DNA from: Lachnospiraceae bacterium
GTDB taxonomy: Bacteria; Bacillota; Clostridia; Lachnospirales; Lachnospiraceae
Direction of reading: 5' to 3'
DNA length: 34,881 nt
NCBI GenBank assembly: GCA_017619295.1
Contig: JAFZSQ010000043.1
Location: 1 to 34,881, forward strand
How positions within the stretch are numbered: position 1 is the stretch's first letter; each line of letters starts with the position of its first letter. A program made the translations under genes and the position numbers. The notes under the pieces are model-generated. The model searched no databases. It saw nothing but the letters and a program-made list of their open reading frames with translations, and was not told the origin of the DNA. Below are positions 7,690-15,334 of this stretch, in pieces.

Positions 7690-7887
7690 TTATTCGATTC
7701 CATAATCCAGCTCTTCGCGACATTCCTGCCTGTATTCTCTGGTGGCATTGTCATACCAGCTGGTGATTTTCAATGTCTTTCCGTCGGGTCTGATGGTGTA
7801 CTCTTCTTTATAAAAGAGCCCCTCTCCGTTAGCGTGGCGATAACCGTCTGAGTTGTAAGAATTCATAATCATAATTGTCTCTCCCAT
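7690..7887 (-). CDS. Gene E: stand-alone OCRE-like module (65 aa)
   Basis: The small protein consists almost entirely of a diverged copy of the module: SYNSDGYRHANGEGLFYKEE, then TSWYDNATREYRQE. It keeps the aromatic positions and spacing but has no linker, membrane helix or external domain. The ATG at 7887 follows GGGGAG at six bases. An alternative ATG at residue 6 is less well placed. It is the first gene after the internal terminator at 7915-7947, and gene D follows after 14 bases. A free module could compete with or cap the membrane-bound modules; that is inference. The small size invites doubt, but the conserved pattern, ribosome site and packing support a real gene. Confidence 0.75.
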   Translation of the reverse strand: MGETIMIMNSYNSDGYRHANGEGLFYKEEYTIRPDGKTLKITSWYDNATREYRQECREELDYGIE

Positions 7888-7914
7888 TGTGATCTCCCCT
7901 CACAAGTTTGAAAC

Positions 7915-7947
7915 AAAAAAACAGTGAAAGATATCATCCTTCACTGT
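7915..7947 (-). terminator. Internal intrinsic terminator between genes F and E
   Basis: The minus-strand hairpin has arms ACAGTGAAGGAT and ATCTTTCACTGT (12 pairs, one G-U) and loop GAT, followed by a run of T. It lies only 28 bases before the gene E start, and I see no convincing promoter between them, so partial readthrough is likely. A second, looser inverted repeat (TGTTACTTGAA at 7951 and TTGAAGTAACA at 7994, one mismatch) precedes it in the gene F 3' region. Confidence 0.8.
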
Positions 7948-8016
7948 CAATGTTACTTGAATATGCATTTTTACCACATTGTAATTATTACGCTTGAAGT
8001 AACATATATTACTATT

Positions 8017-8433
8017 TTACATGCCACAAAGCTTATTTAACACACCTTCTACCCTGAAAATGGCTTCATCCACCTGAGCTCTTGCTCTGTTGATCTTTGA
8101 CTGAACATAAAAGTCAGCTATAAATCCGTCAAAGAAGAAATCCGCAAACATGGCAAAATCAGAAATACCGAAATCTGTTCCGTAATAACCGGAAACGTCA
8201 TTTAATTCGGTGCTGAACTTCTTCAAATCATACTTGGCTTCCTCAATGCATCTGCTGGCATTGCTTATCTTACTGTGTTTGATGGCTGATGAAATGAGTC
8301 CGCCTCCGAGAATATCATATATTCCCCAGCCTCTGGCGCTGTTTAACTCACTCTTTGCCCTTCTCAAGGAACTAAGTGCCCTCTCTCCGGCCTCAATGGC
8401 CTCTCTTCTTTCTTTTTCCAAATCGTAAGGCAT
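8017..8433 (-). CDS. Gene F: small coiled-coil protein of unknown function
   Basis: The 138-residue protein is largely helical. Residues 1-32 are heptad-like and charged (LEKERREAIEAGERALSSL). A central signature GWGIYDILGGGLISSAIKHS (about 36-55) follows. Two more helical segments are separated by an aromatic patch (SDFAMFADFFFDGFIADF). I have seen similar glycine signatures in uncharacterised Firmicutes proteins but cannot name a function. There is no signal peptide. The patch at 92-108 could insert in a membrane surface, but is too acidic for a clear helix. It lacks the module of its neighbours. It is the last gene before the internal terminator and 17 bases downstream of gene G. The ribosome site is GGAGAG. 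Confidence 0.75.
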   Translation of the reverse strand: MPYDLEKERREAIEAGERALSSLRRAKSELNSARGWGIYDILGGGLISSAIKHSKISNASRCIEEAKYDLKKFSTELNDVSGYYGTDFGISDFAMFADFFFDGFIADFYVQSKINRARAQVDEAIFRVEGVLNKLCGM

Positions 8434-8450
8434 AACCTTTATACTCTCCT

Positions 8451-9470
8451 TTATCTGCAGTATTTCCTGATTAAATGATAATCATGTTTTGTAAAAAGCA
8501 GATGCCTCTCCCCTTCCTCTTCGGTGGTGTAGGTCAGATTGATCCCATCTACCTTAATATAGTGATCGTTTCTCTCCACGAAATCAACCACATCCATGAT
8601 CTTCATGTATTCTATTCTATCATGTTCCGGCATCAAATTCTCAAGTCCCTGCAAATAAAAGCTTACAAACAATTCGCCGTTTGAGGTATTGTCAACCAGA
8701 GGATAATAGCCATCCGGAATATCGGGGAAATTCTTACAAGGCAGATACATATCCGTATCTTTAATACTGATTAAGAAATCCGCCAAATCTTCAGTATCTT
8801 CCGCCGCATCGTCAGGTTTAAAGTCATCTGAATCCATGAACTCATCTATGTCGCAGTAAGGAACATATTCTCCGTTAACCTCACCGTAACAACAGCACAT
8901 TTCATCGCCCTTATAGTATCCCATTTCAGGATTCTTGAAATCATCCATGAGAATTCCAAAGAACAAATGGTACCCTTCTCTGAAAGAATAGTCGACTATA
9001 CGGGTGAATTTGTACTCGGGCTCCAAATCGCCTTTTACATATACAGTCATTACCTGGTCAATCTTGGCCTGATATCTGAATTCATCAAAGCCCGTCATTT
9101 GCCTTGTTTTCTCAACAGATTCGGAAGCCTTGTATTTTGCCATGGCATCCAGTTTATCCTTAAACTTCCTGCCAATGGTTCCGTCATCCCCCACAAATCC
9201 AAAGTCTAAATCCAGATGATCCTGCATCACAATATATCTGGAAATGTTTGGATTGCCTTCTCCATACCAAAGTTCTCCGCCATTCTCATATGCAGGAGCA
9301 AGGACCTCCAGTATAAGTCCATCTACGGGCTCACACTCGCAATAAGTAAGTATGCAGTTTGCCCCTTCCGGCATATTAAAGCCTTCCAGATAATCCTCTG
9401 TACTTGGCGTAATCGGTACTGTTACATAATGTTTATAGAAATGTCTGAACTGACGTCTGTCAAAAATCAT
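8451..9470 (-). CDS. Gene G: acidic soluble protein of unknown function
   Basis: The 339-residue protein has no signal peptide, membrane helix or N-terminal module. It is rich in Asp, Glu, Tyr and Phe, with a Cys cluster (GDEMCCCYGEVNGEY near 195-210) and an acidic segment DSDDFKPDDAAEDTEDLADF. The alternation of aromatic and acidic residues suggests a mixed alpha/beta cytosolic protein. I recognise no family. The start is fixed by GGGGG six bases before ATG 9470. It lies between gene H (stop 9490) and gene F (start 8433) with short gaps, so it belongs to the K-to-F transcript. A cytosolic accessory role is the most that can be inferred. Confidence 0.75.
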   Translation of the reverse strand: MIFDRRQFRHFYKHYVTVPITPSTEDYLEGFNMPEGANCILTYCECEPVDGLILEVLAPAYENGGELWYGEGNPNISRYIVMQDHLDLDFGFVGDDGTIGRKFKDKLDAMAKYKASESVEKTRQMTGFDEFRYQAKIDQVMTVYVKGDLEPEYKFTRIVDYSFREGYHLFFGILMDDFKNPEMGYYKGDEMCCCYGEVNGEYVPYCDIDEFMDSDDFKPDDAAEDTEDLADFLISIKDTDMYLPCKNFPDIPDGYYPLVDNTSNGELFVSFYLQGLENLMPEHDRIEYMKIMDVVDFVERNDHYIKVDGINLTYTTEEEGERHLLFTKHDYHLIRKYCR

Positions 9471-9489
9471 TGCTTACCCCCATTTAAAG

Positions 9490-11076
9490 CTAGTTCAACT
9501 CAAGCACGGTATATTCAGCAGTATATGGATCTATATGAAATGCATATTTGCTGAACACCAGCCAATTGGCCTCAAATCCCACAAAATAGTTGTCGCCTCT
9601 TATCATCAGACGCTCTTCAGGATCCGGTTCATCCGGCCAATCCGTGCGGTAATCATATTCTCTGTCTCCAAGAATCCCCTTCATACATACACGCATGTCG
9701 GTATTGTTATGGTCTCCAATCTTATAACTGACAATTATAAAAACTTCATCAGTTCGACCAATAAATTCAAATCCTCTATATCCATACGCGCATTCACATC
9801 TTCTCTCTTCGTTATATCTGAACAGTTCTCCATTGCCACCGAATGCGGACCAGATTGAAATCATATCAGGGTTAAACCCAGTGTTCTCATATGCGCTAAA
9901 TAGTTCTCTGTCATAAAGCCCCAAGGCGCCCATACCTGCGCTGGGGATTTCGGGAATAATATACGACTCCCATTTTGTGTTCAAATCCCATGTGTCTCTA
10001 TTGAAAACCATGGTATAAAGGAAGCAATCGTCAAGACACGATATAGCAAGAACATTGTCCATAAAGCCAAATTCACATGTCACTGTATATCCGTCTGATA
10101 TGGGATCATCGTCATCATCATGAATTTCTCTGCAAAGCTGCTGATAATCAATAAAGCTTAGATCTGTAATCCCCTTATCTCCTGTCTCAGGGTTAAAAGC
10201 CAGCAAATCTCTTCTCTCGCCGTTACGAAGCCATAAATAAATGCGACCTTCATAAGGCACAAGAAGTGAATACTCATCCTGCAGGAATACCTGCTCTTCA
10301 CCGGTATTCTTATTCCTTTGGATATAAGTCATATTCGAAGACCTGTAATCGCCTGTACTGTAATACAGATAATCGCCCATAAGACAGAAAGTATACACAT
10401 ACTCATCCGGAGAAACCACTGTCTCCACACCGCTGCTTCCGTCTTTCTTAAACCTAATAATACTTCCGTAGGGCATTCCGCCTGCGCCATCTTCTTCGTC
10501 TATTCCGATAGCTGCCGGTCCAAAACTAAAGTTGCTATTAAAAGGTTTAAAAGCATACACATACTCATCATCAGCCCAAACTGTATTATAGTGATAGCCT
10601 ACGCCTTCACGTTCATCACACCAATCCCAAATGGTAGTCAAATCTCCGCCGGGATTATGATAATCAATGATAGGCTCGTTCTTTTCACTATCATCATTGC
10701 TTTCTGATGATGAATCACTCGAATAATTGAAAGCCTCAAGATCAGGCACATACACATCAGATGAATCGTTCCCTCTGCCTTTAATAAACCTGATTCCAAA
10801 GAAAATCAAAAGTCCCGCAGCAGCAAGTGACACCAGTGCAATAATTGCCTTCTTGGCTTTATTCCCATTTACATGAGCACCTTGTTGGTCATAATTATTT
10901 GCAGCATTATTAACACCATCGGGATAAATATCCCTGGTGTACTCGCCTGTATCTGCATTAAACCATGTTATTACTCTTACATTTTGCCCGTTTTCATCCA
11001 CGGCCCTTACCTGATTAAAGTAAAGGCCTGTGTTTGGGTCATATTCATAACCTACGGGTGGTTGATATTTTGCCAT
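9490..11076 (-). CDS. Gene H: OCRE-like module, membrane helix, external beta-propeller-like domain
   Basis: In this 528-residue protein, residues 1-53 are the module (MAKYQPPVGY, DPNTGLYFNQV, ITWFNADTGEY). After a short Asn/Gln linker, a membrane helix spans 77-98 and ends in RFIKGRG. An Asp/Ser/Glu spacer leads to a large beta-rich domain (about 130-528). Repeats such as YVYAFKPF, YVYTFCLMGDYLYYST and EGRIYLWLRNGE resemble blades of DUF5050-type propellers, in which each strand pair reports a value with an aromatic Y-L-Y core. The predicted orientation is module inside, propeller outside. The secreted gene I just upstream carries a related N-terminal domain. The ribosome site is CGGAG. Ligand unknown. 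Confidence 0.83.
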   Translation of the reverse strand: MAKYQPPVGYEYDPNTGLYFNQVRAVDENGQNVRVITWFNADTGEYTRDIYPDGVNNAANNYDQQGAHVNGNKAKKAIIALVSLAAAGLLIFFGIRFIKGRGNDSSDVYVPDLEAFNYSSDSSSESNDDSEKNEPIIDYHNPGGDLTTIWDWCDEREGVGYHYNTVWADDEYVYAFKPFNSNFSFGPAAIGIDEEDGAGGMPYGSIIRFKKDGSSGVETVVSPDEYVYTFCLMGDYLYYSTGDYRSSNMTYIQRNKNTGEEQVFLQDEYSLLVPYEGRIYLWLRNGERRDLLAFNPETGDKGITDLSFIDYQQLCREIHDDDDDPISDGYTVTCEFGFMDNVLAISCLDDCFLYTMVFNRDTWDLNTKWESYIIPEIPSAGMGALGLYDRELFSAYENTGFNPDMISIWSAFGGNGELFRYNEERRCECAYGYRGFEFIGRTDEVFIIVSYKIGDHNNTDMRVCMKGILGDREYDYRTDWPDEPDPEERLMIRGDNYFVGFEANWLVFSKYAFHIDPYTAEYTVLELN

Positions 11077-11103
11077 GTATAATCTCCGCTTGTGTTTTAA
11101 GTA

Positions 11104-13911
11104 TTAATAATCTATAGGCTCGTACTTCTCATGATTACTTATTATCATATTGAAAGCCCTGTTAACCATAGTCGGATCTTTCTTAGTCAAACCCCATTTA
11201 TTGGTTACAGGGGCGAGAATATTGCCAATAGTTTGGAAAAATCCCGGATTGAGAATGCTCATCAAATAATTGTAAGCTTTCTGGTCTGAAATCAAACCTT
11301 GATCATAATTGTATTTAAGACTGTCAATCAAATCCTTTCTTTCTGCCGGCTTTATAGTATTCAAGAAGTTTTTAAGTTTCTGCTCCGTATTGTATAAATC
11401 ACCCATTTTACCATTAGCGTACGCGCTAAACAGTTCTTGCCATGCTTTTGACAAAGCAGGTTCAATAGGGTCTTCTAATTTATCTTTCTTTCTGCTAAAG
11501 TCTACCGGTGTTCCGCCACCCTTTTTTACAGGTTCTGAAGAACCCATTGGTTCAGCACTCGAGTTATTTGAAGAGTTAGACTCAGAACCCGATGGCGCTG
11601 ATGAACCGGTCTGGCCGGACTGGTTATCCGAAAATAGATTCTGATTATTCTGCTTACTTGACGAATTACTGAGCGTAGCATTTACAGGGCTGTAATTTTC
11701 ATCTGATATTAGTCCTACAATTTTCCCCGAATCTGCTTCCGTCATTCTCCAGTGTTTCTCTGTTTCATCGTAAGTGACTTTGAATTTATCTGTTCGTTGC
11801 ACTGCTTTTTCCCAGCTGACGTTTTTAAATACATACATAAGTATTTTGTACATCTGGGTTCCTTTATCATCTGAGCCTTTAACTCCGGCACCCAATTTCC
11901 AATCGCCCCTGTCAATTAGAGTTTTTGCTTCAGTTCTTGGTATGTAGAATATTTTAGAAACCGTCACAGATACAATAGCAGTCTTCTTATCTTCAGATGT
12001 TTCTTGAAGTGATATTTTTATATCTTTATTTGTGAATATATTTTTTACAATATCGCAAATGAAATTCTTAATGCCGTCTATTTGACTGTCGTTAAACCCA
12101 TAACTTGTGAAAGTCGAATCAAATTCGCCAAGAAAAGTTTTGTAACTCAATCCGTTTTTTGCCGGAGCATATATTTCAAGAAACCTTTTCTGTGTCGCTG
12201 CAGTTGTATTATAAGTACATCCGTTAAAATTCTCTCCAAGATTACCTGACCAGGTGAACATATCCCTGACTTCTTTTACAGCATCATTAGGGTCAATATT
12301 TTCTTCAGGTTTTTCTTCTGCTTTTTCTGTGGGCTTAGACTCAGCTTTTTCCGTCGGCTTATTTTTTTGTTCGCTTTCCTTCCCTTTCTTAATCTCTCCC
12401 TGTCTTTGCTTTAATTTAGTCTCTTTTTCCCCTGTGATTCTGTCATCCGGCGGGAACACGGTAGGGCCCTTGTCGTCCCCATCAACACCCGGAGACTTAT
12501 CTAACTCTGCCCCCGGAGGTAAAAACCATCCAAGACCCGGGATGTAAATCCATCCTTCTTTTTCCGGGTCTTTTATTGGCTGTCCATTTTTATCACGCGG
12601 GTAATCCGGCCCATATTGAACATCATTTCCTTGATTATTATTTCCTTGATCATTATTCCCGAGATTATTATTTCCTTGATTATTATCTCCTTGTCCATTA
12701 TTTCCCGAACCATTGCTCCCTTGCCCGTTCGAATTCTGGGGGCCATTACCTTGACCTCCGTTATTTATACCCGGTTCTTGCGTTCCTTCTCCTGACCCTA
12801 TGTCCCAGCCTTCGCCATCACGTATAATTCCAGTAATAGGTGGTTCTTTAGAAATAGGGGTTTTTGTTATATCAGTGGGAGTGGGAGTTGGAGTTCTTCG
12901 TCTGCGCCAAACATTCCCGCCGGCCATCATTTCAAGCATATTTTTCCAATCATTTACCCCAACAAACTGCGTTACCTCGAAAGGCGCAAACCAATAATCC
13001 TTCGTAATAACGAAGTTCAATGAAGCATATTGGGAATAACCATTGCAGTAAATAATATCGGAACTGACATAAAAGTTATATATAGGGTAGTATGAAATAA
13101 CGTAGGCAGAATCATTACCCGGCTCTATAGCATATAAATAAAAATCCGATGTGCTTTGGAATACTATGCGCTTGCTGACAAGATGCATGTTCATCCCATA
13201 TATGGCAGTTTTTCTTCCGCTTCCGTTATCCCTGTCGATGCAAAGGATATATCCGCCATATTTATCATCATCCGAATTATCTGTCATTATTTCGAGGTAT
13301 AAAAAGCCGCTAATTTCGATGGAATTGACAATGGTTTCTCCTGATTCGATACTGATGTATCCTATAACCTGTCCGGATTCATCCAACTGGACATACTCAG
13401 TGGTACCATCCTCATAAGTAATAAGCGAGTAGAATCCGGTTTCATCAAATTTAAGATTGCAATACGTACATCCTGGATAGCCTATATTTTGAATACTTAC
13501 GCCATTCGCAATTCCATTAATATCATCAATCAGATATAAGTTCCCGCCATATTTTGTCTCTCCATATCCCATTCCCAAACTTGTTGTTGTGGTAGTTGTT
13601 CCGGAAACATCTGTAAAATACAAAGTATTGCCATGTACCACAATGTTGGCCGCGGGAAAATTTGCCAATGTAAACCTATTCTGATTATTTTTATTCAAAG
13701 CAGTAAAGCATCCGGAATTTATATCAGAGTAAAATAGCCATTCATTATTTTGGGCTACAAAGCTTCCTCCGTCATAGGTATCTTCCGCCGTAAATTCAAG
13801 GGATGCAAAGTCTATGTTCTCGTTATCAGCAGCCTTTACATATAATGAAGGTGCAATATTGGAAAATGCCAAAATAAAACTCAAAATAGATAAAAGCACT
13901 CTCTTTTTCAT
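11104..13911 (-). CDS. Gene I: large secreted multidomain protein of the module cluster
   Basis: The 935-residue protein has a signal peptide (MKKRVLLSILSFILAF, cleavage near VKA-AD). Residues 30-330 are beta-rich with propeller-like strands (NEWLFYSD, GNTLYFTD, GFYSLITYEDG). A basic/Thr-Pro stretch (RRRRTPTPTPTD) follows near 337, then a Gly/Asn/Gln repeat zone (about 395-430) and a PGLGWFLPPG motif near 460 like those on Lachnospiraceae surface proteins. Next is a Lys/Glu-rich zone (490-540). Residues 545-735 look like an NTF2/DUF5105-type lipoprotein fold, and a helical end spans 800-935. It has no membrane anchor beyond the signal peptide. Its start overlaps the gene J stop by four bases, so the two are translationally coupled. 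It is the only secreted member of the cluster; its role is unknown. Confidence 0.8.
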   Translation of the reverse strand: MKKRVLLSILSFILAFSNIAPSLYVKAADNENIDFASLEFTAEDTYDGGSFVAQNNEWLFYSDINSGCFTALNKNNQNRFTLANFPAANIVVHGNTLYFTDVSGTTTTTTSLGMGYGETKYGGNLYLIDDINGIANGVSIQNIGYPGCTYCNLKFDETGFYSLITYEDGTTEYVQLDESGQVIGYISIESGETIVNSIEISGFLYLEIMTDNSDDDKYGGYILCIDRDNGSGRKTAIYGMNMHLVSKRIVFQSTSDFYLYAIEPGNDSAYVISYYPIYNFYVSSDIIYCNGYSQYASLNFVITKDYWFAPFEVTQFVGVNDWKNMLEMMAGGNVWRRRRTPTPTPTDITKTPISKEPPITGIIRDGEGWDIGSGEGTQEPGINNGGQGNGPQNSNGQGSNGSGNNGQGDNNQGNNNLGNNDQGNNNQGNDVQYGPDYPRDKNGQPIKDPEKEGWIYIPGLGWFLPPGAELDKSPGVDGDDKGPTVFPPDDRITGEKETKLKQRQGEIKKGKESEQKNKPTEKAESKPTEKAEEKPEENIDPNDAVKEVRDMFTWSGNLGENFNGCTYNTTAATQKRFLEIYAPAKNGLSYKTFLGEFDSTFTSYGFNDSQIDGIKNFICDIVKNIFTNKDIKISLQETSEDKKTAIVSVTVSKIFYIPRTEAKTLIDRGDWKLGAGVKGSDDKGTQMYKILMYVFKNVSWEKAVQRTDKFKVTYDETEKHWRMTEADSGKIVGLISDENYSPVNATLSNSSSKQNNQNLFSDNQSGQTGSSAPSGSESNSSNNSSAEPMGSSEPVKKGGGTPVDFSRKKDKLEDPIEPALSKAWQELFSAYANGKMGDLYNTEQKLKNFLNTIKPAERKDLIDSLKYNYDQGLISDQKAYNYLMSILNPGFFQTIGNILAPVTNKWGLTKKDPTMVNRAFNMIISNHEKYEPIDY
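12621..12730 (-). repeat. Degenerate 15-base tandem repeat coding for Asn/Gln/Gly pentapeptides
   Basis: Inside gene I, units coding for NNQGN variants (NGQGD, NNQGN, NNLGN, NDQGN) repeat about seven times with period 15 bases. This encodes a flexible linker between the propeller-like and Lys/Glu-rich parts, and its length could vary by slippage. Confidence 0.7.
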
Positions 13912-14315
13912 CTTATAATGCCCTCCTCATTTATTTCCCCATCATAATCTGAAAAGAATATTGTACTCTCAACAACAGAGTCCAGCTCATATATCCTTTC
14001 CAATTCCTCCAACTCTTCATCAGAAAAATGAACAATTCCACTATTCATTCCCCTTATATAGGAAATTACAAAAGCAACAGCAACAAGTGCCAATAAAACG
14101 GGAATGGCAATCCGTAATTTCCTTGATATAGCCTTTGTTCTATCAGATTCCTCTGACAGTACAAAACTCTCCTGCCTGTATTCCCCCGTATCGGCATTAA
14201 AATAATACCGGTGATCATACTGAACACCCGCCTTATCCGATACCACCATTTTCTTCACCCAAAGGCCCGATGCCGGGTCAAATGAGTATCCTTCCGGTGC
14301 CTGGTAAACTGCCAT
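13908..14315 (-). CDS. Gene J: OCRE-like module with membrane helix and short external tail
   Basis: This is the shortest membrane member (135 residues). Residues 1-53 are the module with the most diverged middle (MAVYQAPEGY, DPASGLWVKK, YYFNADTGEYRQE). A basic stretch KAISRKLR leads into a helix at about 68-88. The 45-residue acidic tail (FSDEELEELERIYELD) has no recognisable domain. It is preceded by an excellent AAGGAGG ribosome site. Its stop overlaps the start of secreted gene I by four bases (ATGA), so the two products are probably made in fixed ratio. An acidic tail just outside the membrane next to a secreted partner hints at a tether; that is inference. Confidence 0.83.
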   Translation of the reverse strand: MAVYQAPEGYSFDPASGLWVKKMVVSDKAGVQYDHRYYFNADTGEYRQESFVLSEESDRTKAISRKLRIAIPVLLALVAVAFVISYIRGMNSGIVHFSDEELEELERIYELDSVVESTIFFSDYDGEINEEGIIR

Positions 14316-14326
14316 GACTTTCCTCC

Positions 14327-15094
14327 TTAATTCCCATTTCTAAACACAAAAGAGACAACATCGTTTATGTTGTAATCAAAGTTATAACTATGTCCATCTT
14401 CGTAGTACTCAACGTGGACTGATATATCGTCAACAAGGTCTGTCATTTCCAAGTCAGCTATTTGAGTCAAATCAGCGTCAATAGCAATGACAGGATCGTT
14501 TATGTTGTAATTGGCATCTGCCACATAAGAATAAGAAACATTTTCTTCGGTATCTTCATTTTTCTTCCAGATACTGCATTGAGTAATGCTTCCTTTGTCA
14601 TCCCAGTCGTCAACTGAGATAGAATAATCTCCCATGTAAAATGACAAGTGCTTTACATGCGTTCCCTCTAAAAGGTCCGTATGGCAAACCAGGGTTGCAA
14701 AGCCATCATCATATATAAAGATTTCTATAAGCCCATTCGGTTTTGAAACATCTCCCGGATTAAAGGTTTCTTCTGATAGGACATCGGTGCTTGATCCGCT
14801 AAACCAACCAAGCTTCAAATAACCAAATGCGAGAACTCCTACAGCCACCAGTAAAGCCACCAAGCATATAATTAACGGTGCTTTACTTTTCTTCTTAGCT
14901 TTCTTTGGAGTCTCAACTATCGATGATTTATCTTTAATAGGATAAACATCCTGCCTGTACTCACCGGTATTCGCATCAAACCATGTGACAACCTGTGCCA
15001 TATTGCCTGCATCGTCTTCTGCGACTACCTGTGTGTAGTACAGGCCGGTGTTTTCGTCTAATATGTACCCTTCGGGTGCCTGAAATTTTGCCAT
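14327..15094 (-). CDS. Gene K: OCRE-like module, membrane helix, external domain; first gene of the cluster
   Basis: The protein is 255 residues from ATG 15094, chosen because paralogs start MAKYQ or MANY; here the sequence is MAKFQAPEGY. An in-frame ATG two codons earlier (15100) sits only four bases after GGGAGG, and a longer upstream frame has no support. Residues 1-53 are the module (ENTGLYYTQV, VTWFDANTGEY). A lysine-rich linker (KKAKKKSK) precedes a helix at 73-94. Residues 110-255 form a beta-rich, acidic external domain ending FDYNINDVVSFVF. It is the promoter-proximal gene, facing the divergent chemotaxis receptor gene. Function unknown. Confidence 0.83.
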   Translation of the reverse strand: MAKFQAPEGYILDENTGLYYTQVVAEDDAGNMAQVVTWFDANTGEYRQDVYPIKDKSSIVETPKKAKKKSKAPLIICLVALLVAVGVLAFGYLKLGWFSGSSTDVLSEETFNPGDVSKPNGLIEIFIYDDGFATLVCHTDLLEGTHVKHLSFYMGDYSISVDDWDDKGSITQCSIWKKNEDTEENVSYSYVADANYNINDPVIAIDADLTQIADLEMTDLVDDISVHVEYYEDGHSYNFDYNINDVVSFVFRNGN

Positions 15095-15217
15095 GTTCAT
15101 ATATCCTCCCACCGTCAATGATACAAACTTCTCCTCTAAGGCAATATTGTTAATATTACTCTGATGTTTACATATATTAAGGTGTCGACTGAGTTCCCCT
15201 TTCATATTTATAACTTT

Positions 15218-15273
15218 TTGACAAATCAAGTGAATAATTATAGTTGTAAGTACAACTTTTCATGTGATAAAAT
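15218..15273. promoter_or_regulatory. Divergent promoter region with a 14-bp inverted repeat
   Basis: GTTGTA-AG-TACAAC (15243-15256) is a small operator-like inverted repeat. On the minus strand a perfect TATAAT (15242-15237) lies right beside it, toward gene K, though without a good -35. On the plus strand, TTGTAA (15244) and TAAAAT (15268-15273) with 18-base spacing could serve the receptor gene. A TTGACA at 15218-15223 is paired only with a TATAGT at short, 15-base spacing. Any protein on the repeat would affect both directions. Confidence 0.4.
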
Positions 15274-15334
15274 TTAACTTAGAAATCACACAACACAAAG
15301 CACCGATTTACTTGGGGAAAAGGAGCAAAACATA

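Noticed and set aside
7221-7766. Plus-strand glycine/alanine-rich open frame of 181 residues
   Set aside because: It is the complement of the proline-rich codons of gene D; the composition is explained by that gene.
7948-7960. TTGACA on the minus strand (around 7952-7945) as a promoter for gene E
   Set aside because: No -10 hexamer occurs at 16-18 bases; the match overlaps the terminator stem.
12621-12730. Regular repeat of about 15 bases, considered as a CRISPR-like or other non-coding array
   Set aside because: The period is a multiple of three, the units are degenerate, and the stretch is in frame inside gene I coding for Asn/Gln/Gly linker pentapeptides.
2744-15094. Module cluster as a type VII secretion locus
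   Set aside because: No FtsK/SpoIIIE-type ATPase, WXG100 protein, EssB or EsaA-like protein was found among the eleven genes.
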